Shown: positions 63,101-63,259 of the stretch, in pieces | Numbering within the stretch: position 1 is the first letter of the stretch | How the letters are laid out: each line of letters starts with the position of its first letter | Origin: Acanthaster planci | Taxonomy: Eukaryota; Echinodermata; Asteroidea; Valvatida; Acanthasteridae | Assembly (NCBI RefSeq): GCF_001949145.1 | Contig: NW_019091440.1 | Span: 108,643-172,642, forward strand | Reading direction: 5' to 3' | Length of the DNA: 64,000 bases | Notes under the pieces: generated by a model | Seen by the model: only the letters and a program-made list of their open reading frames with translations | The model's database searches: none | What the model was told of the DNA's origin: nothing | Translations under genes and position numbers: made by a program

Positions 63101-63259
63101 AGGAACACTAGCTCATCATTTCTTGCCCGTTTTCGTCCACAGCTCACCCAGATTGCGGCACGTCACAGTTCCGCTGTAGCGACGGGAGCTGCATTGACCA
63201 GGCCCTGTATTGCGACTTCAAACCGGACTGTCCGGACAGCTCTGACGAAAGGCTATGCC
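657..63259 (+). CDS. Giant MAM/LDLa multidomain extracellular protein gene (partial at both ends)
   Basis: One gene of 71 placed exons spans the window. The product is a repeat array of 21 MAM domains (about 160 residues, four cysteines each) and 8 LDLa modules (six cysteines each). MAM domains are known adhesion and protein-interaction modules; LDLa modules are calcium-dependent ligand-binding modules. The product should therefore be secreted or the ectodomain of a membrane protein. No signal peptide, transmembrane segment, start or stop lies in the window. All exons use GT donors and AG acceptors. Phases match throughout, and module borders are almost all phase 1. Exons are GC-rich compared with the AT-richer introns. 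The shortest introns are about 115-118 bases (10755-10872, 54608-54722) and the longest about 1.4 kb (32342-33721). The domain mix resembles MALRD1-type and other MAM/LDLa proteins, but orthology is not established. One exon is cut by the N gap. Confidence 0.93.
921..1140. repeat. Dispersed repeat, copy 1
   Basis: About 220 bases containing GTCCCTGTCACATCTGACAT, ACCTGCCAAACAAATAGTAA and a stretch near GATATTTCCATGTCAG. The same order of words recurs at 31667-31880 and, split by an insertion, at 47515-48110. It is unclassified and no terminal repeats were recognised. Confidence 0.6.
1950..2110 (-). repeat. tRNA-derived SINE-like element
   Basis: Read on the minus strand, it has a pol III B-box-like motif (GGTTCGAGTCCC, near 2045-2056) preceded by TTAGCGTGGCAGTTC. 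It is followed by a conserved block resembling GTTTTCTCCGGGTACTCCGG. A related block occurs at 46330-46420. The layout of a tRNA-like head plus a fixed central domain suggests a SINE. Confidence 0.55.
3662..6138 (+). CDS. MAM domain 2 with short Pro/Thr tail (4 exons)
   Basis: Exons are 3662-3802, 4548-4670, 5379-5509 and 6027-6138. The first encodes [21 protein letters not shown] and TGPSVDHTT. The second encodes LYVFVEMS and [10 protein letters not shown]; here the canonical HMYG is HKLG. The third encodes ELNVHYLDD and [10 protein letters not shown], ending in phase 0. The fourth encodes [20 protein letters not shown], the closing cysteine and a tail NPSTPAP. The extra intron after YHKLGA is phase 1, a position shared with MAM5, MAM8 and MAM9. 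The intron after the first exon carries a decaying tandem array of copies of that exon's 3' end (3803-4440). Confidence 0.92.
3803..4440 (+). repeat. Decaying tandem copies of the 3' end of the first MAM2 exon
   Basis: The real exon 3662-3802 is followed by copies of its last ~80 bases plus ~40 bases of intron. The GACTGG word lies at 3724 (real), 3845, 3960 and 4081, a period of about 115-121. Two further worn copies start near 4198 and 4297. The nearest copies keep TGGGCCATCAGTGGACCACA and a GGTAATGA donor. The fourth has in-frame damage and later ones lose the motif. Copies 2 and 3 could splice only with a frame shift, so they are treated as non-coding. Confidence 0.85.
6360..6517. repeat. 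Fold-back element (inverted arms ~53 bases)
   Basis: The arms at 6360-6412 and 6467-6517 are near-perfect inverted complements, sharing AGCAAGCGATACGCCTGC and GACGTTAATGCACA. They enclose a ~55-base loop with a CA repeat. This looks like a small palindromic MITE. The rest of this 1 kb intron shows nothing else. Confidence 0.75.
7136..8928 (+). CDS. MAM domain 3 (3 exons)
   Basis: Exons are 7136-7270, 8372-8628 and 8838-8928. The first encodes [22 protein letters not shown] and [10 protein letters not shown]. The second, a long undivided exon, encodes [37 protein letters not shown] and NQWLRGQ, and ends in phase 0. The third encodes [20 protein letters not shown] and the closing cysteine. The linker to MAM4 is only about four residues (VDLS). 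This is the commonest MAM layout in the gene: exon A, one long exon B, then a short exon C starting exactly at VVFE. Confidence 0.93.
7661..7901. mobile_element. Fold-back element with ~60-base inverted arms and a hammerhead-like centre
   Basis: The arms near 7661-7725 and 7840-7901 are inverted complements (shared words TAGCACCATGGA and ATCTCTTTTTGAGTA). The centre at about 7783-7822 reads CTGACGA, then GGACAG and CTGTCC as a perfect hairpin, then GAAAC. This resembles a hammerhead ribozyme core as found in Penelope-like elements and retrozymes. Stem I could not be completed. It sits inside a longer stretch of GACTTGAGTCG-type repeats (about 7460-8240). Confidence 0.55.
9558..11025 (+). CDS. 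MAM domain 4 (3 exons)
   Basis: Exons are 9558-9695, 10554-10754 and 10873-11025, all phase 1 to phase 1. They encode [20 protein letters not shown] and [10 protein letters not shown]; then [28 protein letters not shown] and QFNVYGYD; then [30 protein letters not shown] and GACP. Exons two and three are exactly 201 and 153 nt, as in MAM1, with the intron directly before the NQGNEW strand and none before the IIEG strand. The 118-base intron between them is one of the shortest in the gene. Confidence 0.93.
12055..14232 (+). CDS. MAM domain 5 with Pro/Thr-rich tail (4 exons)
   Basis: Exons are 12055-12195, 12791-12919, 13498-13628 and 14103-14232. They encode [21 protein letters not shown] and TGPSTDHTT; then FYIYFETSL and [10 protein letters not shown]; then [10 protein letters not shown] and [10 protein letters not shown], ending in phase 0; then [21 protein letters not shown] and a C-terminal stretch rich in Pro and Thr ([13 protein letters not shown]). 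The layout (141, about 125, 131 nt, then a C exon with a Pro/Thr tail) matches MAM2, which supports a common duplicated block. Confidence 0.92.
14490..14850. repeat. Degenerate pyrimidine-rich tandem array
   Basis: Loose repeats of TGGGTTCCTTGATTG-like words (near 14509, 14609, 14664, 14716 and 14765) separated by CCCACCCAT-type sequence fill the intron up to the MAM6 acceptor. The open frames here are low-complexity and look non-coding. Confidence 0.5.
14854..16870 (+). CDS. MAM domain 6 (3 exons)
   Basis: Exons are 14854-15003, 15363-15610 and 16780-16870. They encode [20 protein letters not shown] and [10 protein letters not shown]; then [36 protein letters not shown] and [10 protein letters not shown]; then [20 protein letters not shown] and GKCP. 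The long exon B and the 91-nt phase-0 exon C follow the MAM3 layout. The acceptor of exon B directly follows a stretch of GTCTTGTGACTG-type repeat (15228-15350). Confidence 0.93.
15228..15350. repeat. GTCTTGTGACTG-type minisatellite
   Basis: Imperfect 10-14 base repeats of the GGTCTTGTGACTG type end about 12 bases before the acceptor of exon 15363-15610. The same repeat word occurs at 19540-19705, 24005-24225 and 38995-39190. Confidence 0.6.
17017..17497. mobile_element. hAT-type MITE with 8-bp target-site duplication
   Basis: The 481-base AT-rich element begins AAGGGCTGAG and ends CAGCCCTA, giving short terminal inverted repeats around AGGGCTG. Both sides are flanked by the same 8 bases, AACAAGAC (17009-17016 and 17498-17505). 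An 8-bp duplication is typical of the hAT superfamily. No transposase ORF is present. Confidence 0.75.
18173..20061 (+). CDS. MAM domain 7 (last part in a fused exon)
   Basis: Exons are 18173-18310, 19186-19439 and the first 81 bases of 19981-20338. They encode VTCDFE-type sequence ([11 protein letters not shown]), NFDWTMGTG and TGPPYDHTY; then [28 protein letters not shown] and NALKVYVEV; then [20 protein letters not shown] and TTC. FWYYM replaces the usual FWYHM. The third exon continues without an intron into MAM8, with only five residues between the last cysteine of MAM7 and the first of MAM8. The acceptor of the second exon is CAAAAG, a weak match to consensus. Confidence 0.92.
18920..18991 (-). 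tRNA. tRNA-like sequence, probably a pseudogene or SINE head
   Basis: On the minus strand, 72 bases fold as a tRNA. The 7-bp acceptor stem is GGCTGGA/TCCAGTC, the D arm is GCTC...GAGC with an intact A box, and the T stem is GCAGG/CCTGT. The anticodon arm is poor: two mismatches in the stem and C instead of the invariant T at position 33. The T loop TTCAGAT has G where A58 is expected. A functional tRNA is unlikely. Confidence 0.5.
19540..19705. repeat. Minisatellite of AGACCAGTCACA units
   Basis: Tandem 10-12 base units such as AGACCAGTCACAAG and AGATCAGTTACAAG in the intron before the fused MAM7/8 exon. It is the inverse complement of the GTCTTGTGACTG repeat seen elsewhere. Confidence 0.7.
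20077..22276 (+). CDS. MAM domain 8 plus LDLa module 1
   Basis: It begins inside exon 19981-20338, which carries the end of MAM7, all of the MAM8 A part and the first half of B with no introns. It continues in exons 21373-21509 and 22072-22276. Visible motifs are [61 protein letters not shown] and [20 protein letters not shown]. The last exon goes on through a short Pro-rich linker (TPPTPAPP) into LDLa1, with six cysteines and the core [16 protein letters not shown]. In LDLa1 the usual CD after the fourth cysteine is CN, and SDE is SEE. The exon ends in phase 1 just before the assembly gap. Confidence 0.92.
22359..22976. other. Assembly gap (618 N)
   Basis: An unbroken run of N. By position it should contain the start of the first exon of MAM9, with its CDFE motif and first two MAM cysteines. 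Any ORF that reads through it is an artefact. Confidence 0.99.
22977..23200 (+). repeat. Repeated AGACCACACC exon-end-like units after the gap
   Basis: Words of the form GAGACCACACC occur near 23000, 23033, 23084, 23119 and 23174, with variable spacing. They look like worn copies of the DHT-coding end of a MAM A exon. One is tentatively taken as the living MAM9 exon end (23060). The gap hides the start of the array. Confidence 0.45.
22977..24710 (+). CDS. MAM domain 9 (first exon cut by the assembly gap)
   Basis: The first exon lies mostly in the N run. I propose that its end is at 23060, because the frame there reads [13 protein letters not shown] followed by a GTAATT donor in phase 1. That is the DHT end of a MAM A exon, but its start is not visible and the call is tentative. 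The remaining exons are clear: 23525-23650 ([21 protein letters not shown]), 24330-24460 ([21 protein letters not shown], ending phase 0) and 24626-24710 ([22 protein letters not shown]). The extra phase-1 intron after YHMYGQ matches MAM2 and MAM5. The acceptor of the 23525 exon is CCTCAAG. Confidence 0.8.
23225..23470. repeat. Minisatellite of ACTTGTGAAGT units
   Basis: Imperfect tandem units of GAAGTACTTGTGAAG type, ending in TTGACTACTACACT. Related arrays lie at 10175-10230, 30115-30185 and 40850-41100. Confidence 0.65.
24005..24225. repeat. GTCTTGTGACTG array with a (TGTCT)10 core
   Basis: Bases 24041-24090 are ten perfect TGTCT units. They are flanked on both sides by GGTCTTGTGACTGG-type units. 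The array ends in CTACAACACTTG, similar to the end of related elements. Confidence 0.85.
24962..25090 (+). CDS. LDLa module 2 (single exon)
   Basis: One phase-1 to phase-1 exon of 129 nt. It encodes a short lead (APISGN), then a complete LDLa with six cysteines: [16 protein letters not shown], and the acidic calcium-site core [13 protein letters not shown] followed by the last cysteine. The core residues match the LDLa consensus. It sits between MAM9 and MAM10. Confidence 0.93.
25408..27553 (+). CDS. MAM domain 10 plus LDLa module 3
   Basis: Exons are 25408-25554, 26237-26499 and 27301-27553. They encode [19 protein letters not shown] and [10 protein letters not shown]; then [29 protein letters not shown] and [10 protein letters not shown], ending in phase 0; then [19 protein letters not shown], a closing cysteine, a Pro/Thr-rich linker and LDLa3. 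LDLa3 is the most canonical of the set ([22 protein letters not shown]). MAM and LDLa share the last exon with no intron between them. The intron before exon two carries decayed copies of that exon's start. A TTAA-flanked MITE begins right after the donor at 27554. Confidence 0.93.
25735..26236 (+). repeat. Decayed tandem copies of the start of MAM10 exon B
   Basis: The stretch from about 26020 to 26165 repeats the acceptor and start of exon 26237-26499 in worn form: CTTGGCTTCAGGC, then GGAGACCACTGGTGCTTCCA, GGCCAGCCACTACATCCATC and CAAGCAGT. These match GGAGACCACGGGGGCCTCCA and GGCCAGCTACGCCATCCAAG in the exon. Fainter copies are visible near 25880-25990 and 25740-25840. All have stops and indels. 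Confidence 0.65.
27560..27749. mobile_element. TTAA-flanked MITE (piggyBac-type), directly after a splice donor
   Basis: TTAA at 27560-27563 and 27746-27749 flank inverted ends CCCCTTAACGCTGGGA and, in complement, CCCCTTCACACTGGGA (13 of 16 identical). The donor of exon 27301-27553 is GTGAGT at 27554-27559, so the element starts at the very next base. TTAA target sites are typical of piggyBac elements. No ORF is present. Confidence 0.72.
27780..28405 (+). repeat. Tandem decaying copies of the start of MAM11 exon 1
   Basis: The real exon starts at 28406. Copies of its acceptor and first ~90 bases start at 28249 and 28092 (period 157) and at 27938 (154 bases earlier). A very worn copy lies near 27784. 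Similarity falls with distance. The nearest copy keeps AACTGCGATTTTGAGAGC and an open frame of about 50 codons but has no donor and runs out of frame into the real exon. Confidence 0.85.
28406..30352 (+). CDS. MAM domain 11 (3 exons, unusual intron layout)
   Basis: Exons are 28406-28625, 29337-29511 and 30250-30352. The first fuses the A part with the first half of [37 protein letters not shown] and LQSPLLG, ending in phase 2. The second starts at the third MAM cysteine: [29 protein letters not shown], ending in phase 0. The third encodes [19 protein letters not shown] and [11 protein letters not shown] reads TNIAIDDI. This domain has no intron at the GTG/WYMF junction where most others have one. 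Four degraded copies of the start of exon one lie directly upstream (27780-28405). Confidence 0.92.
29710..29913. mobile_element. G/C-run hAT-type MITE with perfect 8-bp target-site duplication
   Basis: The 204-base element starts CAGTGGCATAGCC and ends AGTTACGCCACTG (inverted, CAGTGGCGTAACT). TCTCCAAG lies on both sides (29702-29709 and 29914-29921). Long runs of C and G fill the ends. A partial inverted copy is at 1-148, and degenerate relatives are likely at 20868-21040 and 45863-46000. Confidence 0.8.
30583..30790. repeat. Three 70-bp tandem units with CCAAT boxes
   Basis: The word ACTTTGCTGTTGCT starts at 30591, 30661 and 30731, an exact 70-base period with few differences. Each unit contains GGGACCAACCAATCAGCTTT, which includes a good CCAAT box. 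The array is intronic, between MAM11 and MAM12. Confidence 0.85.
31107..33890 (+). CDS. MAM domain 12 (3 exons)
   Basis: Exons are 31107-31244, 32157-32341 and 33722-33890. They encode [22 protein letters not shown] and [10 protein letters not shown]; then [32 protein letters not shown] and DTLNVLQRT, ending in phase 0; then [36 protein letters not shown] and GQCP. The intron after NVLQRT...ETN is unique to this domain, and there is no intron before the ILFE strand. I chose the CAG acceptor at 32156 over an in-frame AAG six bases later, because it keeps the usual DHTxGT-x-x-G spacing. Confidence 0.9.
31255..31358. mobile_element. TNA-flanked MITE copy 1 (PIF/Harbinger-like)
   Basis: It begins GGCCGTGTCCGAA and ends TTCGGATGCAGCC, so the ends are inverted repeats, and it is flanked by TAA on both sides (31252-31254 and 31359-31361). 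It starts 10 bases after the donor of exon 31107-31244. Two relatives lie at 44159-44277 and 53154-53276. Confidence 0.7.
31667..31880. repeat. Dispersed repeat, copy 2
   Basis: Same word order as 921-1140, including TACCTGCCAAACAAATAGTA and GTCCCTGTCACTTCAGACAT. No terminal repeats were found. Confidence 0.6.
32515..32790. repeat. G-run/C-run repeat resembling the hAT-like G-rich MITEs
   Basis: It contains TTTTGGGGGGAGGAG near the start and GGGGGGGGGAATGTCCCTCC near 32710-32730. The second motif resembles GGGGGAATGTGCCCCC in the element at 62769-63046. Ends and target-site duplication are not clear. Confidence 0.4.
34041..34280 (-). mobile_element. TATCCGC-type MITE, copy 1 (diverged ends)
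   Basis: Complement of the family at 41471-41683 and 50940-51159. It shares ACCCCCAATC, ACAAGCGGGTTCTTG, ACTCAGCGTGCTC and CAGTGAGTACCAAAAAA. It lies in the intron between MAM12 and MAM13. Confidence 0.65.
34687..36889 (+). CDS. MAM domain 13 (last part in a fused exon)
   Basis: Exons are 34687-34824, 35829-36103 and the first 81 bases of 36809-37043. They encode [21 protein letters not shown] and [10 protein letters not shown]; then [37 protein letters not shown] and [10 protein letters not shown]; then [19 protein letters not shown] and GAC. FWYQM replaces FWYHM. The third exon passes into MAM14 without an intron, with five residues between cysteines. Its acceptor GAATCAG is preceded by a run of nine G instead of a clean pyrimidine tract. 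Confidence 0.92.
35345..35580. repeat. Two-copy 117-bp tandem repeat
   Basis: Units share TAAGGTTCCAAC, ATAGTTTGGACC and CTAGGTGACATTTTGGAGTT, with GAGCAGT at 35381 and 35498. It lies in the intron before exon 35829-36103. Confidence 0.8.
36905..38812 (+). CDS. MAM domain 14 with Pro/Thr-rich tail
   Basis: It starts inside exon 36809-37043 ([30 protein letters not shown]) and continues in 37677-37945 ([48 protein letters not shown], ending phase 0) and 38683-38812. The last exon encodes [24 protein letters not shown] and a Pro/Thr-rich tail ([16 protein letters not shown]). Such tails occur at the ends of MAM2, MAM5 and MAM14 and before LDLa1 and LDLa3. They probably form flexible spacers. 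Confidence 0.93.
37411..37490 (+). repeat. tRNA-like head of a probable SINE
   Basis: The + strand has an A-box-like stretch (GATGCTCAGGTGGTAAAG) and a B-box-like stretch (GGTTTGAGTCCC) at tRNA spacing. About 120 bases later there is a tail with TATATAAATGCTAAACG (near 37600), as in many tRNA-derived SINEs. The right end lies close to the acceptor at 37676. Confidence 0.5.
38931..39215. repeat. GGTCTTGTGTCT minisatellite element
   Basis: Twelve-base units (GGTCTTGTGTCT and variants) repeat at least 14 times between 38997 and 39190, interrupted by one N at 39031. The flanks CTGCAACAAAAGCATTCC (left) and CAACAACACTGATG (right) recur around other minisatellites in this window, so the array seems to be the inside of a dispersed element. 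Confidence 0.8.
39726..42766 (+). CDS. MAM domain 15 (3 exons)
   Basis: Exons are 39726-39881, 41123-41394 and 42676-42766. They encode [29 protein letters not shown]; then WYIYIEVSG, a longer loop before the third cysteine, [19 protein letters not shown] and GPQWNQG, ending in phase 0; then [20 protein letters not shown] and GICP. The acceptor of exon one is GGCAG at 39725. A second AG ten bases on would be out of frame. The two introns, each over 1.2 kb, hold several repeat elements. Confidence 0.92.
40850..41100. repeat. GAAGTAC minisatellite
   Basis: Imperfect 11-14 base units such as TAGTGAAGTACCTATGAAGC end in GTACTCCACTGCAACACCG, 22 bases before the acceptor of exon 41123-41394. It is related to the array at 23225-23470. 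Confidence 0.65.
41471..41683 (+). mobile_element. TATCCGC-type MITE, copy 2
   Basis: The 213-base element runs from TATCCGCTCC to GGGGGCGGATA, giving short inverted ends that include TA. The inside words TTTTTTGGTACTCACC, GCGGAGCACGCTGAG and GATTGGGGGTGCACTTCAGC are shared with the other two copies. Confidence 0.7.
42871..43168. mobile_element. TTAA-flanked MITE, second family
   Basis: TTAA at both ends. The inner ends TTGACTGCCG (42879 on) and, in complement, TTGACTGCCGG form inverted repeats eight bases in from the TTAA edges. No transposase ORF. It lies between MAM15 and MAM16. Confidence 0.65.
43417..45597 (+). CDS. MAM domain 16 (B split at FW/Y; last part in a fused exon)
   Basis: Exons are 43417-43554, 43984-44089, 44756-44903 and the first 81 bases of 45517-45754. 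They encode [20 protein letters not shown] and [10 protein letters not shown]; then [18 protein letters not shown] and CLQF ending inside the Trp codon (phase 2); then [16 protein letters not shown] and WPEWHVAE, ending in phase 0; then [20 protein letters not shown] and GAC. The phase-2 intron inside FW is found in no other domain here. FWYHMYG reads FWYYNYG. The last exon continues into MAM17 with a five-residue linker. Confidence 0.92.
44159..44277. mobile_element. TNA-flanked MITE copy 3 (PIF/Harbinger-like)
   Basis: Starts GGCCGTGCCC, ends GGTGCAGCC, and is flanked by TAA on both sides (44156-44158 and 44278-44280). It shares CTAGGC and GCTCTAGACAA words with the other copies and is the most diverged of the three. 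Confidence 0.65.
45613..47292 (+). CDS. MAM domain 17 (B and C in one exon)
   Basis: It starts inside exon 45517-45754 ([30 protein letters not shown]). Everything else is in one 333-nt exon, 46960-47292: [69 protein letters not shown] and GKCP. It is the only MAM here with no intron between the LEFWYHMYG strand and the LVLEG strand, so an intron present in its relatives has been lost. Confidence 0.93.
46010..46135 (-). repeat. tRNA-derived SINE-like head
   Basis: On the minus strand it carries GGGTTCGAGTCC (B box, near 46078-46089) preceded by ATGGTTTTGTAATGCC and followed by TGGCCTGGGCCGTAC. It is similar in plan to 1950-2110. Confidence 0.45.
46290..46565 (+). repeat. SINE-like element
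   Basis: It starts GATTGGCGTAGTGGTCC, a tRNA-like A-box region, and holds the block GTGGGTTTTCCCCAGAATAT that resembles the central domain of the element at 1950-2110. The right end is uncertain. Confidence 0.5.
47515..48110. repeat. Dispersed repeat, copy 3, split by a palindromic insertion
   Basis: The left part (about 47515-47600: GTGTCTCTGTTAC, ATGTATGATTTT) and right part (about 47985-48110: CTACCTGCCAAACAAA, GATATTTCTATGTCAA) match the two halves of 921-1140. The fold-back element 47708-47885 and some unassigned sequence lie between them. Confidence 0.5.
47708..47885. mobile_element. Long palindromic MITE, copy A
   Basis: Nearly the whole 178-base element is an inverted repeat. The arms share CACCAAGAGTTTGCAACACG, CCAATCA and AAATTTGTCGACC, meeting at a short centre near 47795. 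The ends read CAATACGG and CCGTATTG. Confidence 0.8.
48261..48377 (+). CDS. LDLa module 4 (single exon, altered acidic core)
   Basis: A 117-nt phase-1 to phase-1 exon encoding six cysteines: [14 protein letters not shown] and [16 protein letters not shown]. The usual Asp-Cys before the fifth cysteine is Tyr-Cys, which may weaken a calcium ligand. It lies between MAM17 and MAM18 and starts the region where LDLa modules separate every MAM domain. Confidence 0.92.
48921..49089. mobile_element. Long palindromic MITE, copy B
   Basis: Same family as 47708-47885, about 1.2 kb away: arms with GCGCCACCAAGAGTTTGCAA and AATTTGTCGACC and a centre near 49005. The ends are AATACGG and GGCCATATT. It lies in the intron before MAM18. 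Confidence 0.8.
49203..51893 (+). CDS. MAM domain 18 (3 exons)
   Basis: Exons are 49203-49343, 50558-50814 and 51809-51893. They encode [19 protein letters not shown] and TGPDYDHTT; then [37 protein letters not shown] and [10 protein letters not shown], ending in phase 0; then [20 protein letters not shown] and GC. One extra cysteine is present in YYLYCAAS, giving five instead of four. The intron before exon two holds a TTAA-flanked MITE that ends about 30 bases before the acceptor. Confidence 0.92.
50127..50526. mobile_element. TTAA-flanked MITE (same family as 27560)
   Basis: TTAA at 50127-50130 and 50523-50526; ends CCCCTTGACAACGGGA and, in complement, CCCCTTCGCGCCGG. The CCCCTT start and the position of CGGGA match the element at 27560-27749. 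It ends 31 bases before exon 50558. Confidence 0.6.
50940..51159 (+). mobile_element. TATCCGC-type MITE, copy 3
   Basis: Shares TTTTTTGGTACTCACC, GACGCGGAGCACGCTGAG and GATTGGGGGTGCACTTCAGC with 41471-41683 and ends GGGGGCGGATA. The left end is worn. It is followed by a palindromic ACCGGGTACCCG pair (51187-51222). Confidence 0.65.
52231..52362 (+). CDS. LDLa module 5 (single exon)
   Basis: A 132-nt phase-1 to phase-1 exon with a lead (EPVTGD) and six cysteines: [19 protein letters not shown] and the acidic core [13 protein letters not shown], then a slightly longer spacer to the last cysteine. The calcium-site residues match consensus. Confidence 0.92.
52881..54813 (+). CDS. MAM domain 19 (4 exons)
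   Basis: Exons are 52881-53030, 53871-53971, 54443-54607 and 54723-54813. They encode [19 protein letters not shown] and TGPLRDHTT; then [16 protein letters not shown] and DDCQ, ending in phase 0; then [30 protein letters not shown], ending in phase 0; then [20 protein letters not shown] and DC. The phase-0 intron just after the third cysteine is shared with MAM21 and lies close to that of MAM20. This sets the last three domains apart. The closing IDDI is VDDT. Confidence 0.92.
53154..53276. mobile_element. TNA-flanked MITE copy 2 (PIF/Harbinger-like)
   Basis: Starts GGCCGTGTCTGAAACGGGCT, ends TTCGGATACAGCC, and is flanked by TCA on both sides (53151-53153 and 53277-53279). The central words GGTCTATTGTCTGCACGTCT and ACCTAGACCTA match copy 1. 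Confidence 0.72.
54075..54370. repeat. Degenerate ~93-bp tandem array
   Basis: GGTCAGTTGGCC-like words recur near 54079, 54170, 54266 and 54357 (spacing about 91-96), with nearby GACCAGC and GGTTTGCTA words. It fills most of the intron inside MAM19. Confidence 0.55.
55854..56003 (+). CDS. LDLa module 6 (single exon, altered acidic core)
   Basis: A 150-nt phase-1 to phase-1 exon with a lead of about 12 residues and six cysteines: [18 protein letters not shown] and [16 protein letters not shown]. The Asp normally two residues after the fifth cysteine is Ser. It lies between MAM19 and MAM20, after a 1 kb intron in which I recognise no other element. Confidence 0.92.
56336..58837 (+). CDS. MAM domain 20 plus LDLa module 7
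   Basis: Exons are 56336-56461, 56992-57110, 57770-57919 and 58651-58837. They encode [20 protein letters not shown] and SQDHTSG (TGP is missing); then [15 protein letters not shown] and [10 protein letters not shown], ending in phase 0; then [14 protein letters not shown] and WWLPKNE, ending in phase 0; then [20 protein letters not shown] and NC, running without an intron into LDLa7 ([25 protein letters not shown]). This is the most diverged MAM in the array: FWYHMYG is FWFVYSS and GDIAIDDI is DEVSIDDI. In LDLa7 the acidic core has Asn for Asp. Confidence 0.88.
57186..57272. repeat. ~24-bp tandem repeat
   Basis: Three to four units of GATCGGCTGATTTCACCACAC type. It lies in the intron inside MAM20 and encodes a repeating SADFTT frame by chance. 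Confidence 0.75.
57571..57695. mobile_element. Fold-back element with ~46-base arms
   Basis: Arms 57571-57617 and 57649-57695 are inverted complements sharing GTGTAGGTCAGCTTGA and the GGGAAGT end. The central loop is about 30 bases. It ends 75 bases before exon 57770. Confidence 0.7.
59308..62038 (+). CDS. MAM domain 21 (4 exons)
   Basis: Exons are 59308-59442, 60133-60227, 61003-61167 and 61909-62038. They encode [19 protein letters not shown] and YDHTTN (TGP is missing); then SFLYLADKT and DGSCV, ending in phase 0; then [18 protein letters not shown] and GWQRAEQK, ending in phase 0; then [22 protein letters not shown] and a short linker. FWYHM is FWYRM. The B part is split right after the third cysteine, as in MAM19. 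The intron before exon two carries a degenerate ~100-bp tandem array. Confidence 0.92.
59595..60010. repeat. Degenerate ~80-110-bp tandem array
   Basis: Words such as TTATTGTAACCAG, GGGTACT and CATAGCACCCAGG recur at irregular spacing, with unit similarity rising toward 59880-60010. Confidence 0.5.
60330..60955. repeat. Diffuse ACTTGTGAT repeat array
   Basis: Most of this intron is made of worn units of ACTTGTGATTGAC type, related to the GTCTTGTGACTG arrays. It ends about 50 bases before exon 61003. Confidence 0.55.
62769..63046. mobile_element. CAGGGGCGGATCC-type hAT-like MITE
   Basis: It starts CAGGGGCGGATCCAGG and ends CTCCGGATCTGCCCC, giving inverted ends, with an inner GGGGGAATGTGCCCCC stretch. 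A clean 8-bp target-site duplication is not visible (only GCAGT is shared by the two flanks). It lies about 100 bases before LDLa8. Confidence 0.6.
63143..63259 (+). CDS. LDLa module 8 (single exon, last exon in the window)
   Basis: A 117-nt exon with six cysteines and a consensus core: [20 protein letters not shown] and [16 protein letters not shown]. It ends in phase 1 at a GTAAGT donor, so at least one more exon follows beyond 64000. Confidence 0.93.

Noticed and set aside
62574-63179. A 201-codon open frame before LDLa8
   Set aside because: It crosses a MITE and is in a different frame from the LDLa coding sequence. No domain is visible.
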